Below, piece after piece: positions 28,095-39,309 of a stretch of DNA of 64,000 nt. Made by a program: the position numbers and the translations under genes. Below the pieces are notes generated by a model, which saw only the letters and a list, made by a program, of their open reading frames with translations, did no database searches and had not been told where the DNA came from. The stretch lies in the NCBI RefSeq assembly GCF_003254395.2, contig NC_037653.1, positions 4,101,001 to 4,165,000 of the forward strand, read 5' to 3'. This stretch comes from Apis mellifera (taxonomy: Eukaryota > Arthropoda > Insecta > Hymenoptera > Apidae). Each line of letters opens with the position of its first letter. Within the stretch, counting starts at the first letter, position 1.

Positions 28095-28640
28095 ATAAAA
28101 GTTTTTTTAGAAGAATTTAAATTTACACAAGAACATGCTGATCACGTTGAATTCACGTATAGGATGTAAGTTTAAATTTAGCAAGTTTTGATGAATTATG
28201 GCAGATGATGCACAATTTACATCGATTTCTACGATAATTCGTCTGACGAAATTTCTGATTCAGGTTTCCATCGAGTATATTAGATTGAAACATTTATAGA
28301 AGATCATATTGATCACGTTGAATTTACGTTAAGTTTAAATTTAATACATTTTGATAATTTATGAAAGATTGTGCATAATTTACATCGATTTCTACGATAA
28401 TTCGTCTCACGAACGTGGATCAAATTTCTGATTCAGATTTCTATCGAATACATTACATTGAAGTATTTACAGAAGACCATACTGATCGCATTGAATTCAC
28501 GTATAGAACGTAAGTTTAAATTTAATAAATTTCGATGGTTTACGGAAGACATTATGCAAGACAATTTACATCTAAGATTTCTAAGATAATTCGTCTGAAG
28601 AACGTGGACCAAATTTCTGATTCAGGTTTCCATTGAGGAA
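28095..28640. repeat. Three-copy tandem repeat, period 171-173 bp
   Basis: The landmark gatca-tactgatcacgttgaa (with variation) falls at 28131, 28302 and 28475. Each copy then has acgta-g-taagtttaaattta, a gatgatgcacaatttacat-type stretch, atttctacgataattcgtct, and atttctgattcaggtttcca. The copies are clearly diverged. The last element is a CAG|GTTTCC word after a pyrimidine-biased stretch in every copy. Confidence 0.88.
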
Positions 28641-30149
28641 CGCCGAGGAGAGGACCAGGTAACCGATCAGATGGTGGGGGTAAAGGCAGGGGGAGGGGAA
28701 GGAAAAAAGCCCGTGTATACGAGCTAATCTCGGCGGCATCGTTTTCGTGGGTGTCATGCTTTCACTTCGTGGGGTTCAGGCTGTCTGTAGAAGGCGATTG
28801 GTTCTCGCTCAGCTCCTCCCAGAATCCATTAAGAGCCGAAACGGAGAAACACGGCATTAATTTTAAAACCAATCCCGAAGGAGAAATCGGGCATTGGCCG
28901 CGCCATTCCAGCTTCCGTGAAATCTGTCCCGTGAAAAAAAGCCTTCTTAATTGCCCCTACTACTACGAAACAACGTCTCGCTTCAGGGATCAAACATTTC
29001 CTTCCTTCAAACTACGTTCCTCTTGATCATCCATCATCCTGATCGCGCCGCACTTCAATCTTTTCCTAGGAAGATTTAATCAGACATTGCATATTGTATT
29101 CGATGGGTGGATTAGTTATCGGAACAGGTATATCAAATAAAATTATTTTCCCTTCGTGCATTGATCCAATTCCAAAAAGTATTCACACAAATATATTAAC
29201 ACGGGATTATACGCGAATTCTGTGAAAGTTTAAGATCAAGAAATCAAACTTTGGGGGGTGGGGGGAAAGGGATATCGATGAAGCTGAACTGGTTGGAAAG
29301 GACAAGAAGGGAGCCGAATCAGGAAAGGAGAAAGCGAAGCGGTTAAAGTCGAAGTCTGGTACAAAAGAGACGAGGAAGGATAAGGGACAGAGATAGGAAT
29401 AAGAAGAGAGCAAGGTTTAGGTAGCTACTCTCTTGCTCAGGTTGAAACGAAGGGAGCCGCCCTGTGTTTGTGCTCTCGCCGGGGAGCACAAAGAGAAATG
29501 GCGTGGTATTTATCAGTGCTCACCCTCCTCTCTCCTCCTCCCTATCACCTCGTACGGCATACCACCGTCTTTGTCTACCGCTCGCCTCCCCCCCCCTGCC
29601 TTGCTTCCATTCCACATCCAAATCCATTCGCCTGCCTGCCAAACCCTCTCTTACCCCCCTCTAAGCTCTCTCTTGATGCCCTTTCGCGCACCGCATATAT
29701 GGCCACTCGATCTTCTCCTCCGCGGGACTTTGACAGCTGTCTAATTCACGTTGCGCCCTCGTTTCCACCTGTGCTCGTCCTGAATTTCCTCGCTCCAAGA
29801 TATTGGCTAATGCTTTTTCGTCTTCTATCGGATAATAATATATATATATATAAAATATCGATTCGAAATTTTTTGTTATTTACGGTAAACTTTTACGATT
29901 CTCCGCTTCTCGAATTTCAATCTCCATCCCAATTGTCCAATCGACCGAGCAAATTTATCAGCCACGATCGAAACCAAATGTTAAATAATAACATTTGTCG
30001 TTTAATCAACGGAGGAGGGACAGAGTCGAAGAAAACAGGAAATGGAGGGGACGGTCACGGGATATGTCGAAGGTGGGGGTAGCGGGACACACACACACAC
30101 ACACATTCGGGCGCGCGTAAAAATGCACGCGTGTCGTGGCCGTGGTACG
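28641..30149. other. Single-copy DNA; nothing recognised
   Basis: 28700-28960 is GC-moderate and has an open + frame of 91 codons (28751-29026) without a recognisable domain. A G run lies at 29251-29265. 29490-29700 is pyrimidine-rich and gives Ser/Pro-rich frames. (AT)n at 29839-29851. A perfect 9-bp inverted repeat with a 5-base loop is at 29975-29997. (AC)n at about 30089-30105. Confidence 0.55.
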
Positions 30150-30310
30150 AGCGTGTACGTGCACGTTGGGTTAGCAATATGTAACGCACTTTAGGAGTAA
30201 TGCTACTACGTCAAAGCCAGCGCCACCGAAAATATGAGCCGGCTGCCGAGCGCCCCGCTAATGCCCGCCCATTTATTATGCTTACATTATTTCGAGATTA
30301 TTAGTCTTCC
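30150..30310. promoter_or_regulatory. Candidate enhancer-like block
   Basis: A repeat-free block with aggagtaatgctactacgtc, gccagcgccaccg, ccgctaatgcccgcccattt and TTTATTATG (30272-30280, caudal/Abd-B-like). The alternation of CpG-rich and TAAT-type words is typical of insect developmental enhancers. No conservation data were available. Confidence 0.35.
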
Positions 30311-31839
30311 CCCTCCCGACCCTTCTAAAAACCTTACGTAATGTTTTGACTCGCGACCAACCGCGCTCGCCGTTAATGAGGACGAGTCGTTCCAAGAATT
30401 TCACCCGTACTCCTCCCCTCTTTCCCTAATTTGCCACCGTGCCGGGCTAGTTTGGACAACCTCGAAACGTAAACGAAGTGGAGAAATGGCGAGAATGTTA
30501 TCTTTATTGTCGCGCAAGCGGGATAATTAAATTTAATTATGTTTTGATGTAGATATGATCTGTATATATATATATATATATGAATTTATGTTTTGGTTGG
30601 TTTAGAAGAAGTCGGTTAAAGAAGAGGATATTTATAGCAGTTTCACGATAATTCCGGTTTTATTAACGGGTAAATCGATAGATTTGTCCTTCTTAATTTT
30701 TATTGGACGCAACACGATGTTGGAACGCGATGTTGAAATATCACGAATACACGAATTTTGGGGGAGCAACAGTTGTACGAAAGGCTTAATTTCGATTATT
30801 GTTGGCAAGGGTGATTGGTGTTTCTTGAAGGAGGGCGATAATTCACGAGGGGGAAGAGGAAATTACGATAATATCTCGGGAGATGAAAGTTGTTCGAAAT
30901 TGTTCAATTTGTTGCCATTTTGCCGTTTCGAGAGATCCTTATCTTTTCAAGAACCGTGGTTCCACGGGGAGGGGGGTAAAGGCGGAGGAAGAGGGAGGAG
31001 AAGGGGGAGGTGGAGGAAAGTGAAACGTACACGGCAACATTGTGTGTGTGTGTGAGAGAGAGGGGAGGGGAGGGCGGGAATGAATAAAAGGATGCGTCGT
31101 TACGCTTCCCGAAACATGAGAAATGGCGTAAAAATTGCGGAAGACAGGCAGAATCGTTCGATATTAATTATCGAACAACGCACGAAATACCAGAAGCCGA
31201 AATATTTTCCCGTGAGTAATGCCCACTGCCCTCGCGATCCAAGTTAAGTTAATAGCCTTTGCAGAAACCAACCAACGAGGTTTCGCCTACCAAATTCCCT
31301 TCGGAATTCTATTACCTTTAAAAAGGAGAAACCGCTCCTCCGAATTCTTCATCCAACACGCGCATTCTCGCGAAGAATTTATTATTATTCGAATCTTCTT
31401 TTTTATATATACAAATTCAGCTTCACAAAAATTTCTCTTATCTTTTCAGTTATTACAATCAAACATTTCGAATTCTTTCGAAATTATCGTTCTCCTCCTA
31501 GAAGAAAGAGAAGAGACTCGATCAGGTTGATCCACGTTCCAGGTTAATCGCGTTAGGAGAAGAGATCCAACGGGAGAGGAGAGGCAAACACTCCTCAAGA
31601 CGGGAATGTATCAAATCCGAGTTAGGGCCACGGCCAGCAGCTTGCGCCTCTCGCAATCCCTCTTTCCTTCTCCCACCGTTCAACAGCCTCCCCCCCCCTC
31701 CCTCTCCCCGTCTCTTTCTCTCTCGCTCGCTCGCTCGCTCGCTCGACTCGACTCGACTCGGCACGGCTCGACTCGACTTATTATTTGTAGCCACAGCGTG
31801 GTGGTTTGCCGGCGCGCACCAGCATCCATTTAATCTCTC
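30311..31839. other. Single-copy DNA with small simple repeats
   Basis: 30360-30480 is GC-moderate. (AT)n at 30563-30581. A purine-rich tract at 30965-31020 is followed by tgtgtgtgtg and a GA patch. A C run is at 31690-31698. (CTCG)n at 31722-31745 passes into ACTCG pentamers to about 31777. The 123-codon + frame at 30684-31055 has a poly-Gly/Arg end from the purine tract and no domain. Confidence 0.55.
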
Positions 31840-31990
31840 TCAGTGAGGAGCGTTTCTTTGATCAGCGCGCGACCGCATCTGCCTGGTAATATCTCAAGCT
31901 GGTCCTGCAACCGGCGTCCCGGGCGCGAGCTCCCCGTCTTGCCCGCACCGGGGCATTTGTTCCTGTCAACCGGCACCTCGGATAGTCTCT
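31840..31990. promoter_or_regulatory. Candidate enhancer-like block
   Basis: CTTTGATC at 31856-31863 matches a TCF/LEF core. It is followed by gcgcgcgaccgcatctgcc, tggtaatatctcaagctgg and ggcatttgttcctgtcaacc in repeat-free GC-rich DNA. Regulatory role is inference. Confidence 0.3.
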
Positions 31991-32984
31991 GTACCCGTTG
32001 ACTGCCCTCTCTATCCTTCCTCTTCTTTCTCTTATTCTTATTCTTATTCCCCCACTCCTCTCCCTACTCCTCGGTTGGCTGGCCTGGTCGGTCGCAAAAA
32101 AAGGAGGCTCTCGAGTCGCGAGCTCACGAGTCGCGTGTGCGCTTCGTATACACGCGATATATATATATGATGTATTTTTCTTCCATTCCCCCTTTTGTTT
32201 CCTACTTTTCTTACGTACTTAATAATCGCTACTTTTAATTAACACAAACTTCTCTATTAAACGAAATTCTTTCCCTCTTTAATCGATTCTACTTGATTTT
32301 CCCTGTACAATTGATTAATATATACGAAATTAAAAATCGTGGTAACTCGCTCCCTTCTCTCGTCTAAATAATTTCAATATTCCTTAATAAACGAAGGAGT
32401 GCATCTCGACAGCTCGTTATCGTGCTTCGATCACCCCTCTTATTCACAAGATAAGGGCGGCTGTTCGCGAAAACTCGCTCAGCTCGTGTTGTCACTCGTT
32501 CCTCCTCGCCTCATATACAACCCAACTAACGAGAGAGAGAGAGAGAGAGAGGGAAGGAGGCCATCCTTCTCCCTCAACAACAACCTTCCTCGCCCGTCTC
32601 CTTTCACCGCCGCCCCCTCCCACTTCTATCCTATTCTTCTTCGCCCCGCTCACGCCCGCCCGCTCCAACTTCCTCGCCCGGGTTCCCGCGATGAGATATG
32701 ACTGCCACATTATCACCTGATTATGTTATCACTTTGCATCGGCCGTTCCTTTGCCGCCGTGGCTGAAACTACCGTTTATCACCAGGCCTGGCGCGGAGAT
32801 CCTTCCCGGGCCCGGTTGAACGGCCGCGTCCTTCGCTCCACCCCTCCCCCCCCCCGACCATCCGTTCCCTCGGGTGGGGGCGCGCGCGACTCGTTCGAAA
32901 TTTTTCCATCCCATCCTCGCGCCGGCTCTTGACGGATCTTCAATGGCGGCCAATAACTTTCGCGGTTAGCTGGCCACAGCCAGG
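31991..32984. other. Single-copy DNA; nothing recognised as a gene
   Basis: (TCTTAT)n-like patch at 32028-32048. (AT)n at 32158-32168. GA run at 32531-32551. C run at 32842-32856. 32690-32830 (tgccacattatcacctgatt, accaggcctggcgcg) is another GC-rich, repeat-free patch with possible regulatory content. Confidence 0.55.
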
Positions 32985-34120
32985 GTTAATAAACAGATGT
33001 AGAAGTATGGAAAACGAAAATTTCTTAGAAACGATTCGAATTAATAAATAAAAATTTTATATCGCATCTCTCTCTTCCTTTTCAATTTCTTAACGTATAA
33101 AAATAATTTTTTATCTTCGTTCCAACAATTACAATGTTAATAAACAGGAAAATGAAAATTTCTTAGAAACGATTCGAATTAATAAATAAAAATTTTATAT
33201 CGCATCTCTCTCTTCCTTTTCAATTTCTTATAAAAATAATTTTTTATCTTCGTTCCAACAATTACAATGTTAATAAACAGGAAAATGAAAATTTCTTAGA
33301 AACGATTCGAATTAATAAATAAAAATTTTATATCGCATCTCTCTCTTCCTTTTCAATTTCTTAACATATAAAAATAATTTTTTATCTTCGTTCCAATAAT
33401 TACAATGTTAATAAACAGAGAAGTATGGAAAATGAAAATTTCTTAGAAACGATTCGAATTAATAAATAAAAATTTTATATCGCATCCTTGTCTTCCTTCT
33501 CAATTTCTTAACGTATAAAAATAATTTTTTATCTTCGTTCCAACAGTGTTAATAAACAGAGAAGTATGGAAAACGAAAATTTCTTAGAAACGATTCGAAT
33601 TAATAAATAAAAATTTTATATCGCATCTTTGTCTTCCTTTTCAATTTCTTATAAAAATAATTTTTTATCTTCGTTCCAATAATTACAGTGTTAATAAACA
33701 GAGAAGTATGGAAAACGAAAATTTCTTAGAAACGATTCGAATTAATAAATAAAAATTTTATATCGCATCCTTGTCTTCCTTCTCAATTTCTTAACGTATA
33801 AAAATAATTTTTTATCTTCGTTCCAACAATTACAATGTTAATAAACAGGAAAACGAAAATTTCTTAGAAACGATTCGAATTAATAAATAAAAATTTTATA
33901 TCGCATCTTTGTCTTCCTTTTCAATTTCTTATAAAAATAATTTTTTATCTTCGTTCCAACAATTACAGTGTTAATAAACAGAGAAGTATGGAAAATGAAA
34001 ATTTCTTAGAATTCTTAGATTCGAATTAATAAATAAAAATTTTATATCGCATCTCTCTCTTCCTTTTCAATTTCTTAACGTATAAAAATAATTTTTTATC
34101 TTCGTTCCAACAATTACAGT
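32985..34120. repeat. Eight-copy tandem array, unit 133-151 bp
   Basis: Units start with gttaataaacag at 32985, 33136, 33269, 33407, 33548, 33690, 33837 and 33970. Each contains aaatttcttagaaacgattc, gaattaataaataaaaattt, tatatcgcatc, cttcctt.tcaatttctta and attttttatcttcgttccaa. Length changes come from the optional gaagtatgg and acgtat segments and the acaattac tail. Units are very similar, and optional segments alternate between neighbours (such as the short units at 33136 and 33837), suggesting spread by unequal exchange. Confidence 0.97.
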
Positions 34121-35259
34121 GTTCTATGCTTACTCGAAAAATATTTCGAAAATAATATTAACTCGACGGTATATTATCCTATATACATTTATATTTATAT
34201 TTTTAAAAAAGAATTTTTAAAAAGGAATTTTAAAAAGAATAAAAATATTCCTCCTATATGCCCAACCTGTATCTGTATAATAAAATAATCCCCGTTGCAG
34301 AAAAAAAAAAGAAGGCAATATACACGCTACTGCTCCTTGAAATGAAAAAAATGCAAAGCAATCCGACCGAAGGTGATTAAAAAGCGCGCCCGTCGAAGCG
34401 CATCCATCAAATCGAACTGCTCGCGCGGAGGCTGGAAATCGCAATTTCGCCCGACTTTTCCCCGGTGGAGAAAAAATCTCCTACTTGGAAATGGAGATTC
34501 GAGGAAAAAAAAAAAAAAAAAAAGGAGGAGGTGGATTGGCCGGTAACTGGATCCATGGCGCGGACGGGGTTGCACACGCGGGGTGCACGGATCGCTGCGG
34601 GACCATCGGGGTCGCCCACAGCTCATCGCCGCGCGATCACATCTCATCGTGGCCCGGCCATTACGAACGGAGACCTCTCTCTCTCTATCTCTCTCGTCAA
34701 GCCACCTCCATCACATCCTCCTCCTCCTCCTCTTTTCAACCCTCTACCATCGCGATTTCAACCACCATCCTCCCTATCAGCATATCCGACCGCTTAGCAC
34801 CTACTTCCCAGGAGTGCGATACTCGAGCCGTAACTCATTTGAATTACACATTTCCCTCGCGCACCGCGAAATAACACCGCGCGACCTCTGTAAATTGGCG
34901 ATGTAGATGGATATATGTATATGTATGGGGAGGGGGGAGAGAATATTTCGAAAAATATTACGATATTTCGATAGGGAGTGGGAGAGATTAAGATCTGGCC
35001 GAATTCGATCGATAAATGGATGAAATATTGATTAAAAATGTAGGGGAGAGTTTATGTAATTTTATATCAATGTAAAAGTATGATGGAACGAATGATCGAT
35101 GTTTAAATGGATTATATAGAATTATCGAGCCACCGAAAGATTTGTAAGTGAATGAATTTCTTAAAAAAAAAAAAAAAAAAAAAAAGAAATATTCCTTCCC
35201 TATAAGTTTCACACCTCCTCCCCCTAGCGAGGAACGCGGGTAAGAAAGTTGGAGTGGCG
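34121..35259. other. Single-copy DNA; no gene recognised
   Basis: A runs at 34300-34310, 34505-34522 and 35164-35185. 34540-34680 is GC-rich (ctggatccatggcgcggacg, gcccggccattacg). Frames of 106-129 codons at 34327-34874 on both strands start or end in poly-Lys/poly-Phe from the A run and lack domains. Confidence 0.55.
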
Positions 35260-35869
35260 CGTAAAAAGATTAGAACTCCGTAACTGCCGTCCGTAAATAG
35301 CGCCTCCGGTCCCGGGAGGTATCGACAAGGAAATGAACGTGGCCACGACTGATCGCCCGTATATATCCATCTCTCTCTCTCTCGGCAACGCTGTATACTG
35401 CTCCCTGGCGCCTTGCTCCGCTAATCGAGGCCCATTAAAACAACCCCGCCTCGCTCGAATTTTCTCACCCTAATCTTGCCCGGGTAATGCCCCAACTTTC
35501 TAAACCTCCCAAGATCGGCGGCCAAGTGCCTCTTAACTCGTCCACGCTTTCGAAGATTCTTTCGCCGGTGCCATAATTGCATCTCTCTTCGCCCGACGGA
35601 CGACTATTTTTCGTTTCATTCGAAGAAAATTCGGGAGGAAATAAATGTAAATAATCTCTCTCTCTGAAACGAGACGAAAATTCGTTACATTGTTGGAAAA
35701 GATAAAAAATATATCTTGGATTTTTTATTTTTTTACTCGAGAAAATTTTCAAGAAAATTTTGATCCGATATCGTTGAACAATTGTCCACGGAAAGGACGA
35801 TAATAAGGGAGGAAGAAAGGAGAGGAGGAGAAGAGGAAACGATTGGCGAAACGAGGGCCCGATCCTATC
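35260..35869. other. Spacer with GC-rich patch 35.26-35.46 kb
   Basis: 35265-35350 (actgccgtccgtaaatagcg, ggtcccgggaggtatcgac) and 35400-35460 (ctaatcgaggcccattaaaa) are repeat-free and enhancer-like. 35700-35870 is mixed and ends in a purine tract. The 137-codon minus-strand frame at 35465-35878 has no recognised domain. Confidence 0.5.
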
Positions 35870-36120
35870 GTCGAGCAAGGATTTCCCTAATTATTATAAC
35901 CCATTAACGCGATGAGCGTTATTATTTTAATGCCCGTATCTGCCTCCCAGTCCCGGCTAATTTGCCTCTCCTGTGAAATCGATTGTGCCGCGTGCGTTTG
36001 CACGTTCATAAATAATCAGGCCGTGTTCACGAGGATGAAAAATCGGACCCGGCTCGGTAGCGGCTCGCTGCCCCGACGCTCATAATAAATCCGCTGTTTC
36101 GCGGCTCTCTAACGAGGCGG
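35870..36120. promoter_or_regulatory. Candidate enhancer-like block
   Basis: It contains TAATTA (35888-35893), cccattaacg, attattttaatgcccg, CATAAATAATCA (36007-36018, caudal/Abd-B-like) and CATAATAAA (36081-36089) in a CpG-rich, repeat-free background. It is among the densest runs of homeodomain-type words in the window. Conservation was not testable. Confidence 0.35.
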
Positions 36121-36749
36121 CACTCGTCCAAGCCTCGTCGATTATATCGATCGTTCCGTGCCGAAAGTGCACGATTTCCTTCCGCGAAACTCGGCGTCTC
36201 GCCCCATTAAGCTCCTTTCCTGGCGTAACCACGACGAGATTTCGCTTTGCAATGGATTGGGAAGGAGGGAGGGGGAAGGAGCGGATTGTCGTAGATTGAT
36301 CCAATCTATTCTGCCTGTCCACACCTTTATCTCGTGTACCGTGTACAAATTCTTTTCCGAGGATGATAATTAATCGATATATCTCTCAAACGAGATATAC
36401 GATAAAATTTCATTAGAGACACTCTAATATAATCTTCGAAATCGAATCTCGAAAAAACTCCGTCGACTTCGCAACGCAAAATTGATCTCGTACGAATTTT
36501 CGTGTATACGAGCGAAATCGCGATCCATCATGGCGGACGGAGTAAGAGAGAGAGAGGAGAGGGAAAGAGGAGGAGGAAGGAAGAAACGTCACCTCGAGAG
36601 GGAATAGAAACGTACATTTCCACGGTATATTTGAGCCTCGAACCATTTTTCGGATAATCGTATCATGCATCGTGGGCGTGCAGATAGTTATCATAATCCT
36701 CGTATTCCTTGCGGGGTTATCGTTAACCACCCACCGATACATACTGAAT
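36121..36749. other. Single-copy DNA; nothing recognised
   Basis: Mixed composition with a purine tract at 36540-36585. The minus-strand frame at 36413-36766 (117 codons) has no domain. Confidence 0.55.
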
Positions 36750-36980
36750 CCATGAACGATGGACACGTTGCCCTTTACCGGCTACGGGACACGGGCCGCG
36801 TCACGTTGACACCAGTTTCGCGGCCCGGCCGACAGATGGCTGTCGTTTAAGCGTCGTTTCAACCCCTAAGCCCCAGGCTCATTGTTGCTACGAGTTCGGC
36901 TGGAATGAATTACCGACCCGACAAGTCGAAACGATGAGGAGATCAGCTTTATGGTCGCTCGTCTAAATAAGCGGCTTCGC
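36750..36980. promoter_or_regulatory. Candidate enhancer-like block
   Basis: GC-rich, repeat-free sequence with CATTGTT (36880-36886, Sox core), ggccgacagatggctgtcg (imperfect palindrome at about 36827-36845 around a CAGATG E-box) and aatgaattaccgacccg. Regulatory role is inference. Confidence 0.35.
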
Positions 36981-37599
36981 GCTCCTCTCCCCCTCTCTTC
37001 TCGTGGATGAGCCGCGTTTATATTTGTCCGTCACTGCTTCGATCCTTCTTCTCCTTCTTATCGTTTTATCTTTCGCGTTTAAGTAACACGTTTCCGCCAC
37101 GTGGATCGATGCTGGATCTAACCTATTGTTCGCGAAGAAATTATATACAATTTATAATTTTCATAAACATGTGTGGGTATGTGATGTGTGTGTGTGTGTG
37201 TATGTGCATGATTAATTATAAAATTTTTAAATATTGGATCGGTTTTACGTCGAGGGAAAATAAATTTAAAAAAACGTATAAATTTTCGTACAATAAAAGA
37301 GATCTGCGAGAAAAATTTCGTTAAAAATAAATTTTCATAACGCTCGTTGATTCGTTGAATATATATCCGTGTCAAAAGATTTAAACTCACCAGATATACA
37401 ATCTTTTCGATCTTCGACGGAAAAACAAACGTAATCACTTTCGAACGAGGTAGGATCAACCGAAATCCTCGGCCTTTAATTAATCAAAAGAAATCTACGA
37501 GTCGCATATTTGGGATACCAAAAGAGGTTAGAAACGCGATACGCGAGGAAGCGAGGGGGAAGAAGAAAACGTCGGCAAGTTTCTTTGAAGATGTTCCCG
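36981..37599. other. Spacer; nothing recognised
   Basis: A GT patch at 37186-37201. Moderately AT-rich otherwise. No coding exon recognised. Confidence 0.6.
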
Positions 37600-37890
37600 A
37601 AAGGATATTCCCGCTACCACCGTTGGGAGCCGTGATTGCCGTAATTTCGCCTCATTACAATTACGCTAATATCCTGGCCATCAATTAGCCAAGGCTAAAG
37701 AGGCTCGCATTAAATAGCTAATGCATCGCCGCTCCACGGATCAAGCGTTCGCCTCGGTTGCTCGTGCGCGAGGATCATAGAAATGATGATGACCGCCGTG
37801 AACTAGGTTTCCACGGTCAGGCTTAATGGCTAAATTACACGTCACGATTGTATCTCGGATGTGCAACGTTTCGTCCGTTTAATGCCGCCT
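37600..37890. promoter_or_regulatory. Candidate enhancer-like block (strongest of the set)
   Basis: Clustered homeodomain-type cores: cctcattacaattacgctaa (37650-37669), CAATTAG (37682-37688) and GCTAATGCAT (37717-37726). They sit with ccaaggctaaagaggctcgc and, further right, gatgatgaccgccgtgaac and ggcttaatggctaaattaca. The block is free of simple repeats and contrasts with its AT-rich right flank. It looks like a developmental enhancer; this is inference. Confidence 0.4.
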
Positions 37891-39309
37891 GTCGGGGGTG
37901 TTTCGCGCTTTGATGATTGCTGGACACGAATCAATTTGATCCGTGGTAGGAAGATTGTTTGGCTTAGGAGATGTTAATGGGATGAGATCTGGAGGATCTG
38001 ATTGATCGGTGAACCTGTTTACTTTGTAAAGTGAAAGTGAGAAACTGTGAAACGTTGTTACTTTGAACATTTAGGTTAAGTAGATGCGTTAGATTGATAA
38101 AGAATTATTATTAAAAAAAAATCTCGAAAGATCTTTTACCTTTTTCTTTTTTTTTATAGTTTTCGAATAATTCTGATGCCTGAAAAATTCTTCTTGATAT
38201 TATATTTATGAAATAATAAAATCATATGATAATGGTATAAAAAAAATGAACATGTTTAATTGAAAGTTAAAATAATTCAATTGGAATTCGTGGTATTTTC
38301 CAATTCAAATTCAATCTTCAACGTATATGAATAGTTTAACCTCTACTATTTTGTACAAATAAAAAAAATTTGGCAGAAAATTAATCGAATTAAGAGGGAG
38401 CGTTAAGATGAAAATAACAAGAATTCCAGTCTACACGAGCCATTAATTCTCGGTACGTATGAATGACGGGCATAGTATTGGGCACAGACGAGACTCCTTT
38501 TTACCACGACTAACAGATAAACCGAAAGAGGGTTCAACGTTTCGTGGCACGTGCTATGATTCTAGTCGAGGTCTTGTATCGATACACTTCATCTTTTTTA
38601 ATTACTGGTAATAAATCAGAACGATGTCGAAAATATAGAATTTTATATATAAACGTAAGAAATAAAAAAAATTTCAGGAAGATTTTCCATTATTTTTTTT
38701 TTTTCTTTTCTTTAATTTCTGGCATCGCGATCGATCTTTTCTTCGAAAATAAATAATAAATTTATTCGCATTAATGTGAAAAGAGAAAAATCTCAAATAA
38801 AAGGTTTTTCGATCCGTGAATCGAATAATTTACAGTCAAAAATTGATCCAGGATCGAAGAAATTTTACGTCGGCGCCTACTAAATGTTATTTCCTCACGT
38901 CCTGTCATCGACTCGTATTTTGATGATTTATCGTCGCTTGTGTGATGCAATACCCTCCACGAAGTCCATAAGTGCGCGTTTAAACGATAAATCTCGGAAG
39001 TGACGGTAGGAGAAGCTTTTCAGATCGCGACACACGCGGGGTTGCTTGGCTTCTGCCTATCGATACCTTAGACCCTTGAAAGAGTTTAAATACGCGAGGC
39101 TCTTGAATATTTTAGTCCACCGAATATTTTCTTCTCTTATTCTGTTACCATTTATCAAACTGCTCGTGAAACCTGAATTTTTTGGACAACTAACTGATAA
39201 CTTGAAAATTAGTAATTTTTTCTTTTTTATTTGGAAATTGTATAAATTTCTGATGAACTGATAACATGAAGATTATTATTTCTATATACTACTTCATCCT
39301 TTGCTATTG
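37891..39309. other. Transition to AT-rich DNA; nothing recognised
   Basis: GC falls step by step. 38440-38560 and 38860-39060 keep CpG-containing single-copy DNA. Small frames at 38544-38756 and 39046-39261 have no domain. Confidence 0.6.
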
